From contig NZ_CP139992.1 in the NCBI RefSeq assembly GCF_034424155.1, positions 1,380,012-1,444,011 on the forward strand: DNA of 64,000 bases, in the 5' to 3' direction. The notes below the pieces were generated by a model. That model had not been told where the DNA came from, did not search any database, and was given only the letters and a program-made list of their open reading frames with translations. The DNA is from Hafnia alvei. Lineage in GTDB: Bacteria > Pseudomonadota > Gammaproteobacteria > Enterobacterales > Enterobacteriaceae. Below, in pieces: positions 51,965-60,716 of this stretch (positions within the stretch are counted from its first letter, which is position 1; each line of letters starts with the position of its first letter). Position numbers and translations under genes: made by a program.

Positions 51965-52369
51965 TTACTGCGGCTGAATATGCGTGATGTTGCCCGCTTC
52001 ATCATGGATCACTTTGACAATTCGGTGCGCCTGCTCGGGATGGGTTTCCGCCATGCGTTGATGCAGTTCATGTTTACGCATTAGCATCAATACCCGCCAT
52101 AGATAACGTAGTGCAAACCATAGCGCCAGAATGATCCCCATCGATATTATTATCAGGCTGTAATCACCCAGCCGGTTTAGATTGCTTAGCAAATCATGGC
52201 TGTTGAGCATGTAGCGATAAAGGAAAAAGACAATCGCGAGCCATACCCCGATAATCAATAACGGTTGCCCGAAGCCAAACCAAATGTAGAGCAGCATGCG
52301 CTGGCGCTTATTCACCGTGGAGGCCTTAAGGAAGCTTTTTGCTGATATTTCGATGATCGGATTTTCCAT
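51965..52369 (-). CDS. pgaD: Poly-N-acetylglucosamine synthesis protein PgaD
   Basis: A 134-residue inner-membrane partner of PgaC, needed for polymer synthesis and its activation by cyclic di-GMP in E. coli. Two transmembrane helices (FGFGQPLLIIGVWLAIVFFL and LIIISMGIILALWFALRYLW) and a cytoplasmic tail. ATG at 52369 has AGGGG upstream; the start lies 44 nt inside the end of pgaC. Identified by position, size and topology. Confidence 0.88.
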   Translation of the reverse strand: MENPIIEISAKSFLKASTVNKRQRMLLYIWFGFGQPLLIIGVWLAIVFFLYRYMLNSHDLLSNLNRLGDYSLIIISMGIILALWFALRYLWRVLMLMRKHELHQRMAETHPEQAHRIVKVIHDEAGNITHIQPQ

Positions 52370-53627
52370 GTTGAATACCCCTGTCAGGACTAACCCATAC
52401 CGCTCGTGCGCCTTGTCGGCGAAGCAATACGGACGGAACGGCAACCAAACTGGTTACCACGTTGATTAACCAAAACATCAATGGATACCAAATCGTCCAG
52501 AGATAGCATTTCATAATCCCTCGGTCATAGCGTCGGTCGATAAGACAGCTGACTAAGAGCTGCAATAGACAGGTCACGCCGAGCACCATGCCATTCCAGA
52601 CCGGAACGACCGAGATTTGCCACTTGGTGGGCAGCGTGAAAAAGAGATCGGCAAACATCAATACGAAGGCAAAGGCCATGCAGTAGGCCCAAAAAATACT
52701 CACCACGTATTCACAAAACAGAGGCAGCATCATGCGGTTGCGCGGAGTGAACATCGCAGGAAAATATTTGAATACGGTTTGCACCCCGCCTTTAGACCAG
52801 CGCAGCCGTTGGCGATAAAGTCCAACCAATGTTTCCGGTGTTAATATCCACGTGAGTGCGCGTGGTTCGTAGCGTATTTCCCAGCCGTGAGTCTGTAATT
52901 TCCAACTGATATCAATATCTTCGGTTAGCATATCGACGCTCCAATAACCCACTTCTTCGAGCGCGCTTTTACGAAATAGGGCGATAACGCCGGATACGGT
53001 AAATAGTCGGCCAAAGACCTGCTGGCAGCGTTTAATGAGCCCCACCGTGGAGGAGAATTCTCCCACCTGCATGCGTCCAAGTAATGAAGTGCGATTGCGG
53101 ATGCGTGGATTTCCAGTTACCGCGGCGATCTGCGGATTATCAATAAAGTGGCTAACCAAAAAATGCAGTGCGTTAGGATCGAGAAGTGCGTCACCGTCCA
53201 TGCAAAGAATAAAATCGCCGGTGGCTAACTGTGCAGCGGTATTTAATCCCACGGCTTTGCCTTGGTTTTTATCCTGATGAATGGCCATCAGGCTGGGATA
53301 TTGCTCAACCAGTTCATTAAGAATTTCGCCAGTTCGATCGTGACTGCCATCGTTAACGGCGAGCACTTCATAGTTGGGGTAATTCAGATTTTGCAAATGA
53401 GCGATCACTTCGCGCACGTTAGGCTCTTCGTTATAGCAGGGCACGATAATGGAAATGCGCGGCGTTTCTGCCTGCGTGAAATCAGGATGGGTGAAATCAT
53501 CGTGGCGCTCGTAGGCGACAAAATAGATAAGCCCTCCGAGCATCCATAGCCAAGCCATAAAGAACGGATAGTAGAAGACAAAACCAAACAGCAGCGTCGG
53601 AATATCGGTGCTCAAAATGTGGTTCAT
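52326..53627 (-). CDS. pgaC: Poly-beta-1,6-N-acetyl-D-glucosamine synthase PgaC
   Basis: A 433-residue family 2 glycosyltransferase in the inner membrane that polymerises UDP-GlcNAc. An N-terminal helix pair is followed by the GT-A domain: IIVPCYNEEPNVREV, VNDGSHDRTGEIL, CMDGDALLDPNALHFL (DxD region), acceptor Asp in DMLTEDIDISWKL, and QxxRW as YRQRLRWSKGGV. Then C-terminal helices. ATG 53627 overlaps the pgaB stop (ATGA) and has GGAG upstream. The C-terminus overlaps pgaD. Confidence 0.95.
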   Translation of the reverse strand: MNHILSTDIPTLLFGFVFYYPFFMAWLWMLGGLIYFVAYERHDDFTHPDFTQAETPRISIIVPCYNEEPNVREVIAHLQNLNYPNYEVLAVNDGSHDRTGEILNELVEQYPSLMAIHQDKNQGKAVGLNTAAQLATGDFILCMDGDALLDPNALHFLVSHFIDNPQIAAVTGNPRIRNRTSLLGRMQVGEFSSTVGLIKRCQQVFGRLFTVSGVIALFRKSALEEVGYWSVDMLTEDIDISWKLQTHGWEIRYEPRALTWILTPETLVGLYRQRLRWSKGGVQTVFKYFPAMFTPRNRMMLPLFCEYVVSIFWAYCMAFAFVLMFADLFFTLPTKWQISVVPVWNGMVLGVTCLLQLLVSCLIDRRYDRGIMKCYLWTIWYPLMFWLINVVTSLVAVPSVLLRRQGARAVWVSPDRGIQHGKSDHRNISKKLP

Positions 53628-55726
53628 TGTTGATTGCTCCACTGCTTAGGCTTTTCGCGCACCATGCGGCTATCGCATTTAGGTAACGGTTTCCGCTCGA
53701 TAACGTTGCTTTGCGCCGACATGAGCGGGCGGATCACTTCGGTATCCGGCTGGTTGGTGATGAAGTCGTCTGGGTAATAGCCCAAATGGCGGGCACCGAG
53801 CGCGCGCAGCAACGTCAGTTGGTGTAGCAAAACGTCGTTGCCGACGGGGCGCTTTTTCGCCCAATCGTAGCTTTGGAGTTCAAAGACGGTTTTTTGAATG
53901 CCTAATGGCTGCGCGGCCACCTTTTCATACAGCTCGGTGAGCCAACGATCGGGCATGGTGGCCGATTCCATAAAGGGCATCGCCATCAGCGCGGTGTAAT
54001 CATAGTTTGCCAAGAATTTAGGCAGGCTTTGCGCGTACCACTGCTCGGCCTGTGGATCCATAACGGGCTGGGCGTAAAGATTACGGGCAGTCATTTGCGT
54101 CGCGGAGGCAAACTGATTTTTCTGCACTTCAGCGGCCAATTGATGGGTGAAGTTAATCAGAAAATTGATTTTTTTATCTGTCCACCTGCGTAATAACGCA
54201 GGTTTTGCACGAATTTTATCCACATCACCCGGCAATCCCCATGCTTGGTATTGGGCTAAGGCGGCGGGGCGAGTGTCTTCGTCGTCGCTCAGCGCGGCAT
54301 CATCATGAAATAGAACGCCCTGAAACGGCGTGTAGCGTGAGAGATCGTGATAAAGCTGAGTGATGGCCGTCCGAACATCGGGTTCAAAAGGGCTGAGGCG
54401 AGGGTAGGGGAACGTGCTGGGCTGTGTGCCGCTGTGGGTTGAGGTGATCCACTTATTCGCCGCCGGATTATCCTTGGGCAGAGCGATGCTGAGCACCGGC
54501 ATCCATGCGAATACGTTCACGCCGGTGCGGGTTTGTAATTGCCATGAGACACGGCTGAAAAGGTCAGCACGCATCGGTAATACGCTGTTGGGAAAATAGA
54601 CTTCTTTGACTAGGCCGCTGCCGTCGGGATCGGCAAAGGCCTGTAAGTAAATGGTGGTTGGGGAAAGATCTTTGATGCGATCTAACAGGCAAGATAAATT
54701 CTTGTCCTGCTGCTGAGGATCGGCGTCATAAACGTAATCTAAATCGACTTGAACCACGCGTTCAACAGGATAGATATCGCCGTTGTAGTTGGCTGGCGCT
54801 CTGAGTTCCTGCTTGAGCACGCTGGTCGTGGTGTCGTAGCCGATCAGGATACGGGTGATTTTTGAAAGCGGTTGCGAGGGCGGATTTGAACCTGAATCCA
54901 GCGTCAGCATGATAGGCATACCAAGCTGACGGGCAATTTCTTGCACGGGTTGATGGTATGCGCCATAAGGCCACACCATAATTCGCGGGGCGTGACCCGT
55001 ATATTGCTGAATGAGCCGCGAACTGTGAGCCAAATCCTCTTTAACTCTGGTTTGATATTCGGCCTCGGTTTCATAGCGCTTTTTATCTGCCAAATACTGT
55101 AATGCGGTGGCCGCAGGAAACTCGCTGCCCTGTGGGTTTGCTAATATTCCACGATGTAAATTGTGGGTATGAGACGCAAATTCGACTAAACCAGAACGCT
55201 GCATTTCGGCAACGTCATTCCAATTCAGGAAATAATCACCAGGCAACTCTACCGTGGCGCTAATTTTTATTTTTTCATTAGCCGGGTGATTGACCCAATC
55301 GGTGATCAGCGCTTGCACTGCGGGATAGCCGTAGGCTTTAAGTAGCGGGAAGACACGGGTATAAAAACTGCGATATCCATCGTCGAAGCTTAACAGCACC
55401 GAACGCGGTGGCAGCTTTTTGCCGCCTTGGCGTGCAGCAATAATTTGATCGACAGATACCATGTGATAATCATTTTCCTTCAGCCAAGCAAACAGCGACG
55501 CCAGCGTTTTCGTATCAATGGCGGTGGCATCAGGATAAGTGGCAAAGCTAGCACGCAGATCGTCGCGCACATCGTGGAAAGCCAATACGCGGAAAGTAAG
55601 GCCATCGTCGGGATCGGCAGGAGGCTGGATATCAATAGGCGGTAACGACTGCTCGGCAGCGAATGCTCCTTGAAGCAACAGTAGGCTTAAAGCAAAAATT
55701 AAGATTGAACGAAAAAGAGACGTCAT
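53624..55726 (-). CDS. pgaB: PNAG N-deacetylase/hydrolase PgaB
   Basis: A 700-residue two-domain periplasmic enzyme that deacetylates the polymer for export. The NodB-type deacetylase domain has SFDDGY (113-118; Asp115, Asp116) and SHTHNLH (185-191) as metal/catalytic motifs, with the opening FRVLAFHDVRDD. The C-terminal glycoside-hydrolase-like domain (about 320 onward) includes GVLFHDDAALSDDED. The signal peptide ends GAFAAEQ with no lipobox cysteine, unlike lipoprotein PgaB of E. coli. Overlaps pgaC and pgaA by 4 nt each. Confidence 0.93.
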   Translation of the reverse strand: MTSLFRSILIFALSLLLLQGAFAAEQSLPPIDIQPPADPDDGLTFRVLAFHDVRDDLRASFATYPDATAIDTKTLASLFAWLKENDYHMVSVDQIIAARQGGKKLPPRSVLLSFDDGYRSFYTRVFPLLKAYGYPAVQALITDWVNHPANEKIKISATVELPGDYFLNWNDVAEMQRSGLVEFASHTHNLHRGILANPQGSEFPAATALQYLADKKRYETEAEYQTRVKEDLAHSSRLIQQYTGHAPRIMVWPYGAYHQPVQEIARQLGMPIMLTLDSGSNPPSQPLSKITRILIGYDTTTSVLKQELRAPANYNGDIYPVERVVQVDLDYVYDADPQQQDKNLSCLLDRIKDLSPTTIYLQAFADPDGSGLVKEVYFPNSVLPMRADLFSRVSWQLQTRTGVNVFAWMPVLSIALPKDNPAANKWITSTHSGTQPSTFPYPRLSPFEPDVRTAITQLYHDLSRYTPFQGVLFHDDAALSDDEDTRPAALAQYQAWGLPGDVDKIRAKPALLRRWTDKKINFLINFTHQLAAEVQKNQFASATQMTARNLYAQPVMDPQAEQWYAQSLPKFLANYDYTALMAMPFMESATMPDRWLTELYEKVAAQPLGIQKTVFELQSYDWAKKRPVGNDVLLHQLTLLRALGARHLGYYPDDFITNQPDTEVIRPLMSAQSNVIERKPLPKCDSRMVREKPKQWSNQQ

Positions 55727-57656
55727 AGCGTGCTTCCTAGAGGCAAAGTCAGTGACAGATAAAAAAGAGTCCGGTTTTCGCGTGATTCGTCGTAGCGATG
55801 GCTATTCAGTCCAATACCGTAAATAAATTCCGAGTGGGAACTCAGCGCCCATTGGTGCTCGAATCTCAGCTCAGCAAACAGGCTTGAGCCAAAATGGCGC
55901 TGTTGGTATTCGCCTGCGGTGAGATAGGTTCGCTGGGTGAAGTGACGCCGCGCTGATTGCCATGGTGTCCACTGATGCAGCAGGGTGACACCTGCCGAAT
56001 AGTCGCGTTCAGGGCTGAAATACTCCGCATCGGGCAAGCTATTGCTGCTGGTGGAAAGCGCTAGCGTGCCATCAAGCTGTTGGCGTGGATGTGTCCATAG
56101 CAGTTTTGTGGTCGAGGCTTGCCATATCTGGCTAAGGTTTCCATCGCTCAGCCGTTGGTTTTGATAGGCCAGTTCTGCGGAGGCGGTGCTATCGGTTTGA
56201 TAGCGCAGCGCGGCACTCGTCTGCTTTGCGCTGATGCCGCTGTCATAGGCTTTCCAAGCAAGCTCGTTGCTGCTGTTATCGTAGCCTAGGTCGAACTGCC
56301 AATGGTCGGATGGAAGATAGCTAACCTGCGCTGCTAGGCCAGTTTTCGCCGCGTTGCCATTGCTGCGGTTGATTTCCATCGAGCCGAGCCACTCAGTGGC
56401 ACGAAAATCGACGCCCGCGCCGTTACGTATCCGTTTTGCTGTACCTTCTTCAGTTTTCCCTTGACCAGTAAATTGGTGCGCAAACAGCCGCCAATTCTGG
56501 TTAATCGGTGACGAATAAAGTTGGCTATCGATTTGCCAATCATAATCACTGAGCGTGCCGTTACCGCGACCGCCGCTGGCATCGGTGGTGAAATAAGGCA
56601 GCTGCTCATAGCGATAATTATCCACGAATTGCGTAATAGAGTTGTCGTCTTCAAACCCTTGAGAGACTTGCTGATAGATCTCTTGGCTAAGGGCAAAATC
56701 TCGTTTGGCAAGCGACGCTTGGGCAAGGCCTGCGCGAGCCTCAAGGCTGTCGGGTGCTTGATTTAAGGCGATTCGGTAGGTCTGTGCAGAACGCGTCGGT
56801 AAATCGCGCAGCAAATAGGCCTGAGCCTGAGTGGTTAGCAGGTCATCATTCATAGGAGCCGTATGGACCAAAGTGTCTATCTGTCGCTGGCCCAGTGTGA
56901 CATTTCCACTATACAGCGTGTACTGCGCGCGCATTTTTTTACCGTGGCGTAATCCTGATTCACCAGTCCTGGTGCGGCACTGAGCCTGACCCACTGTGGT
57001 GTATCGAGTTCTAATTTTGCCAGTAAAGCCTCGGCTTGCTCATAGCGCCCGCAGTCTAAAAGGGCATAGAACAGCATTTCCTGCGTGGGGATCGGTTCAA
57101 TTTCCCCAGGTGCTGCGTGTGCCAACGCATATTCATAGCTGGCTACGGCGTTTTCTGGCTGCTCTAGCTGCATAAATGCGTCGCCACGTGCTGCGCTCAC
57201 ATAGGCAGGAAGGGGGGCGAGTTGTTCTAGCTGATGGGCGCGAATGATCGCGTTTTTCGCGTCACCTTTTGCGCTAAGTGTGACTATTTGATCGCCGAGA
57301 ACCTGTTGCTGCACGCGATTGGCGCTGTTTGGCTGCCCAAGCGTGGCCAACAATCGTTGTTCTTCGACTAATGCCTTGTTTAATGGAGCAAGACGCAGGG
57401 AGCCGTTATCGTTTCGGCTTTCGTCTATGCCCCAGCGTAGTAAAAGGTTGAGCCGGTGTTGAGCAATCGTGGCTGCTTGTAATGTATTTTCATGGGATTG
57501 GACCATGGAGATCTTTTCCCAAGCGAGAGTCGGTGCGCCTAATGACATCAATGTGTCTGCCGATATTTCTTCCGTGTCGGCCGTACACAGAGAAGGCGTT
57601 AATATGAGATAGGCTGCAAACATCGTGTATTCCCAACGAGGTCTTAAATAAATCAC
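55723..57656 (-). pseudogene. pgaA: PNAG outer-membrane porin PgaA, split by a frameshift at A7
   Basis: Position, a TPR-like N-terminal half and a beta-barrel-like C-terminal half (many alternating-residue strands, ending SLTLPLGSTL) identify PgaA, the PNAG exporter. The gene is in two frames: N-terminal part 57656-56877 and C-terminal part from the shift to 55723. The break is at seven A (minus strand; plus-strand T 56934-56940): GTA AAA AAA TGC reads into a stop after 18 more codons, while a -1 step at A AAA AAA gives AAA AAA ATG CGC and restores the full frame. Restored length is about 644 residues, shorter than E. coli PgaA (807). GTG 57656 is chosen for the AAAGGTG site; ATG 57623 is an alternative. 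It could be a real mutation, slippage-based switching, programmed frameshifting or a sequencing error. Confidence 0.75.
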
Positions 57657-58122
57657 AAACGACACCTTTTCGGTTGTTACTGGATAACGGTGCGATGGAG
57701 GCAGAAATAAAGTAAGCACTTCATCATTAAGCTATTTATAGATAAATAAAATCTTAGGTAAGCGAATTGGGTAAGTAACGAAAATGCTCATTTAGGAATA
57801 TTCTCTAAACTTTGTCTGTAGCTAATTGTTCTATAACGAGGGAATGGATGTAATGATTCCATGCAATGAATTAATAGTAGAGTGAAAAAAAGTATAATCA
57901 TGTGATGTTAATGTTTAGCGACCATTTGCTCTCTTGTTATAAAACGTTATCTGCGTAAAATAATAATGGAAATTTGAATGCTTTAATGAGAATGGTCAGT
58001 GATGTGGTTTTATTTTTATATGATGAGTTCAATAAAATAATCACAAAATTTCCTTCATCAGAAATAGGAATTATCTTGCATGTATAGATATTGAAAATGC
58101 GAGGGGTTTTCGGGAGCTTTAT
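57657..58122. other. Divergent pgaA/regulator intergenic region
   Basis: A 466-bp, strongly AT-rich region between the leftward pga operon and the rightward membrane regulator. It must hold both promoters. No gene is supported: the open frame at 57937-58191 (minus) overlaps the regulator start and looks like a chance frame. A short frame starting ATGATGAAGTGC on the minus strand near 57723 encodes only 16 residues. Confidence 0.5.
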
Positions 58123-58839
58123 ATGGCACAAGGGAAAATAACCATCAGTACGATAACACACAAAATTGTTACCGTTGATGGCGAGGAACACACGCTACGT
58201 AGCAAAGAATATCAGATGCTATGCCTGCTTTTAGAGCGCGCGCCGTTATGTGTGACGCGGCGTGAAATCATTTCACATGTGTGGAGTGGGACGTACAGCG
58301 CAGATGCAACGATCAACCAAACAATGAAATCCATACGGCGCAAACTAGGAGATAAAGATTTCACACTAATACAAACTATACCTAGGATGGGGTATCAAAT
58401 AGAGCATCCCGAGCTCTTTTCCTTAGAACCGGCGGTTAATCATGAGCCGATAATTCAGGATAGTAGCGGTGAAGATAAGCAATTAAACACACAATCTCAC
58501 TATGAGGGTAAAAGGCAAAACGTACAAAATATTCTGCCAGTTATTAATGAGAATCAAAGGATAAAACGCTGGGGGATGATGGTGGCTATTGGCATAGTCT
58601 GTTTTATTTGTGGGGTGGTTTGGCATGGCGTTGCCCCTTCATTTCCTTTACTGACAAAAATCAAAGGGCGTGATGAAATGTCTAATTCATTAATCTCCAC
58701 CGTGGCTTCTGGCAAAGATAGTACGCTGCTCTATGATAATTATAGATTTGTTTGTAAGTATTCATGGCATGATGAATCGCAATTTGCTTTAGTTTGTACC
58801 AAGGTTGAATTACCAGAATCTAATCCCTCTTCAAGGTAG
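58123..58839 (+). CDS. ToxR/CadC-like transmembrane winged-helix regulator
   Basis: A 238-residue protein. The N-terminal OmpR-type winged helix covers about residues 5-98, with LRSKEYQMLCLLLERAPLCVTRREIISHVW and INQTMKSIRRKLGDKDFTLIQTIPRMGYQI (in parts). A polar linker precedes one transmembrane helix (about 150-170, MMVAIGIVCFICGVVWHGV), and a short periplasmic tail of about 65 residues has two Cys (FVCKYS, LVCTKV) that could form a disulfide. No receiver domain. ToxR-like proteins sense envelope signals while bound to DNA. It is divergent from pgaABCD, so control of PNAG is a reasonable guess. GGGAGCTTTAT precedes the ATG. Confidence 0.8.
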   Translation: MAQGKITISTITHKIVTVDGEEHTLRSKEYQMLCLLLERAPLCVTRREIISHVWSGTYSADATINQTMKSIRRKLGDKDFTLIQTIPRMGYQIEHPELFSLEPAVNHEPIIQDSSGEDKQLNTQSHYEGKRQNVQNILPVINENQRIKRWGMMVAIGIVCFICGVVWHGVAPSFPLLTKIKGRDEMSNSLISTVASGKDSTLLYDNYRFVCKYSWHDESQFALVCTKVELPESNPSSR

Positions 58840-59104
58840 CTGTTATTATGTAAGTGATGTTATTTGTTTATTTCTTTGCAATAAGATTCATCCCAATATA
58901 TGTGAAATTACACTTTCAAAGTGGATGAAAAATTATATTTTTATTTTCCTGAGTGAAATTAAATTTAATGATAGAGAATATGATTAAAGTTATGTCCACA
59001 TTTTGCCGTATATGTATATAAAGCAGTGCGATGGTTGTTGTAAAATCGTCTCGGGAGACTTCTTTGAGGTCTAAACAAACTCTAGAAAAGCTCAAGCAGG
59101 CATA

Positions 59105-59770
59105 ATGAACATACCTCCGGTGAATGCACGGTCTGACGCCTTACCTACTCTGCGAGGAGAAAAACTCACCGCGGAGATGCTGTCGGTTAAAATCGATCAG
59201 CTTCTTAATTTGCTTGAGCGTAAAGACATATCGCCTCAGCAGCGTGAGACACTGATTCGAACATTAACCGCGCTACAGCAGGAACGAACACTGCTCAGCC
59301 AGCTGGCTTCTGGCGCAAAAAATACGCCGCCAGCAACTCAGGTGCAAAATGCGCGTCCGGATGTGGCAACGGCTGCGCGGGCAACGACGGCCATGCAAAG
59401 CAATCAACCGGTTGTGATTGGTGATACGGCCAAAGCATTAATGAGTAAAAGTGAAATCCAGCATGCGATACAGGTCAATCAAGTCTTGGATAAAGCTTTA
59501 GGGAATTTGGCTCCAGCGTCTCAAACATCCGATGTGGTACGTTCTCCGCTGGAGAACTATTTGGCCGTGGCCGCGCAAAATCCGGTTGTGAATGTGAAGC
59601 CTGACGAGTCTGATAACAAAATAACCTCGGTCATCGATCCTAAGCCACTGTTTGGCATTATCCCGCAAGATTGGTTGCCTACGGGAATGCGCACGCCTGC
59701 ACGCTCCTCAGGCTGGATTATGTTTGTGGGGATTTTAGTTTTGTTGGGCGTGATGGTATGGATCTGGTGA
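59105..59770 (+). CDS. Unrecognised tail-anchored coiled-coil protein
   Basis: A 221-residue protein I do not recognise. Residues about 20-70 are a probable coiled coil (TAEMLSVKIDQLLNLLERKD, QQRETLIRTLTALQQERTLL). A long Ala/Thr/Gln/Asn-rich low-complexity middle follows. The last 20 residues form a single hydrophobic helix (SSGWIMFVGILVLLGVMVWIW), the layout of a C-terminal tail anchor with the bulk in the cytoplasm. There is no signal peptide. A weak ribosome site (AGCAGG) precedes the ATG. It lies between the regulator and the tRNA cluster. Confidence 0.6.
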   Translation: MNIPPVNARSDALPTLRGEKLTAEMLSVKIDQLLNLLERKDISPQQRETLIRTLTALQQERTLLSQLASGAKNTPPATQVQNARPDVATAARATTAMQSNQPVVIGDTAKALMSKSEIQHAIQVNQVLDKALGNLAPASQTSDVVRSPLENYLAVAAQNPVVNVKPDESDNKITSVIDPKPLFGIIPQDWLPTGMRTPARSSGWIMFVGILVLLGVMVWIW

Positions 59771-59817
59771 TATGAAGTTATGAAATGGAGAATTTAGGAA
59801 GGAGAGGGGATAAGTAT

Positions 59818-59939
59818 CTTCGTTCGACTCGAACCTGCGGCAGGTTCTCACCCCACACGAATTTTATGCGGAGTACAAAAACAAAAAAACGCCTCTCGGC
59901 GCTTAATGTTTTATCTGAAATGGTGGGTCGTGCGGGATT
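59818..59939. repeat. 122-bp direct repeat, distal copy (carries tRNA-Lys 3' end)
   Basis: Identical to 59990-60111 except at two positions (120 of 122). It ends with TGGTGGGTCGTGCGGGATT, the reverse complement of the 3' end of tRNA-Lys including CCA. It also carries a copy of the tRNA operon terminator-like hairpin and the palindrome GAACCTGC-G-GCAGGTTC. Confidence 0.9.
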
Positions 59940-59989
59940 ACTCGGCTTTGCCTCGCCCTTCGGGCCGTTGCTTGCGCAACGTTGTCTCA

Positions 59990-60111
59990 CTTCGTTCGAC
60001 TCGAACCTGCGGCAGGTTCTCATCCCACACGAATTTTATGCGGAGTACAAAAACAAAAAAACGCCTCTCGGCGCTTATTGTTTTATCTGAAATGGTGGGT
60101 CGTGCGGGATT
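59990..60111. repeat. 122-bp direct repeat, proximal copy (overlaps tRNA-Lys)
   Basis: The copy that runs into the real tRNA-Lys gene; its last 19 bp (60093-60111) are the tRNA 3' end. Period to the other copy is 172 bp, with a 50-bp unique spacer (59940-59989) that itself has short hairpins (CGCCCTTCGGGCCG, CGTTGCTTGCGCAACG). Confidence 0.9.
60054..60076 (-). terminator. Probable terminator of the tRNA-Val/Lys operon
   Basis: On the minus strand GCGCC-GAGA-GGCG is followed by TTTTTTT, 17-40 nt beyond the tRNA-Lys 3' end. The stem is short. A second copy lies at about 59882-59904 in the duplicated block. Confidence 0.55.
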
Positions 60112-60168
60112 CGAACCTGCGACCAATTGATTAAAAGTCAACTGCTCTACCAACTGAGCTAACGACCC
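60093..60168 (-). tRNA. tRNA-Lys (anticodon TTT)
   Basis: A 76-nt tRNA including encoded CCA: acceptor GGGTCGT pairs with ACGACCC, D-arm TAGCTCAGTTGGTAGAGCA, anticodon loop CTTTTAA with TTT, T-arm GCAGGTTCGAATCCTGC. Last gene of the leftward tRNA operon, as lysV is in E. coli. Confidence 0.97.
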
Positions 60169-60175
60169 GCAGAAG

Positions 60176-60251
60176 TGGTGGGTGATGACGGGATCGAACC
60201 GCCGACCCCCTCCTTGTAAGGGAGGTGCTCTCCCAGCTGAGCTAATCACCC
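60176..60251 (-). tRNA. tRNA-Val (anticodon TAC), copy 1
   Basis: A 76-nt tRNA with encoded CCA: acceptor GGGTGAT, D-arm TAGCTCAGCTGGGAGAGCA, anticodon TAC in the CTTACAA loop, T-arm GGCGGTTCGATCCCGTC. Only 7 bp from tRNA-Lys. Matches E. coli valT-type tRNA. Confidence 0.97.
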
Positions 60252-60320
60252 ACTTCTGAACTACTATTTTCTGCGCTACTTCAGATACTCATTGTTAATT
60301 CGGTACCAGCTGGTTAGAAG

Positions 60321-60396
60321 TGGTGGGTGATGACGGGATCGAACCGCCGACCCCCTCCTTGTAAGGGAGGTGCTCTCCCAGCTGAGCTAATCACCC
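60321..60396 (-). tRNA. tRNA-Val (anticodon TAC), copy 2
   Basis: The same 76-nt sequence as the other tRNA-Val genes in this array, anticodon TAC, CCA encoded. Separated from copy 1 by 69 bp of spacer. Confidence 0.97.
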
Positions 60397-60443
60397 ACTT
60401 CTAAATACCGAATTTCACGACAGCCCAATTGACTCTTAAAGAG

Positions 60444-60519
60444 TGGTGGGTGATGACGGGATCGAACCGCCGACCCCCTCCTTGTAAGGGAGGTGCTCTC
60501 CCAGCTGAGCTAATCACCC
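60444..60519 (-). tRNA. tRNA-Val (anticodon TAC), copy 3
   Basis: Same 76-nt gene, anticodon TAC, CCA encoded; 47 bp from copy 2. Confidence 0.97.
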
Positions 60520-60586
60520 AATCGGAAATCTGTCGTTTTACTGCAGTACATCAATCACTTCAGGTTCACTGGTCACTCTAAATGAG

Positions 60587-60662
60587 TGGTGGGTGATGAC
60601 GGGATCGAACCGCCGACCCCCTCCTTGTAAGGGAGGTGCTCTCCCAGCTGAGCTAATCACCC
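60587..60662 (-). tRNA. tRNA-Val (anticodon TAC), copy 4
   Basis: Same 76-nt gene, anticodon TAC, CCA encoded; 67 bp from copy 3. Confidence 0.97.
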
Positions 60663-60716
60663 AGTCTGAAACCTGTCGTTACTCATGTACTTCACACTGC
60701 GGGAACACTCTAAGAG

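Noticed and set aside
57937-58191. 84-codon leftward open frame in the pgaA/regulator gap
   Set aside because: It overlaps the regulator start on the opposite strand, has no ribosome site, and its composition simply reflects AT-rich DNA.
58805-58987. 60-codon rightward frame (TTG start) overlapping the end of the membrane regulator
   Set aside because: No ribosome site, AT-rich, and not similar to anything I know. A frameshifted extension of the regulator was considered, but the regulator ends cleanly after its second Cys.
59785-60249. Several open frames across the 122-bp repeats and tRNA genes
   Set aside because: They read through tRNA genes and direct repeats on either strand; the apparent similarity between them comes from the duplication, not from proteins.
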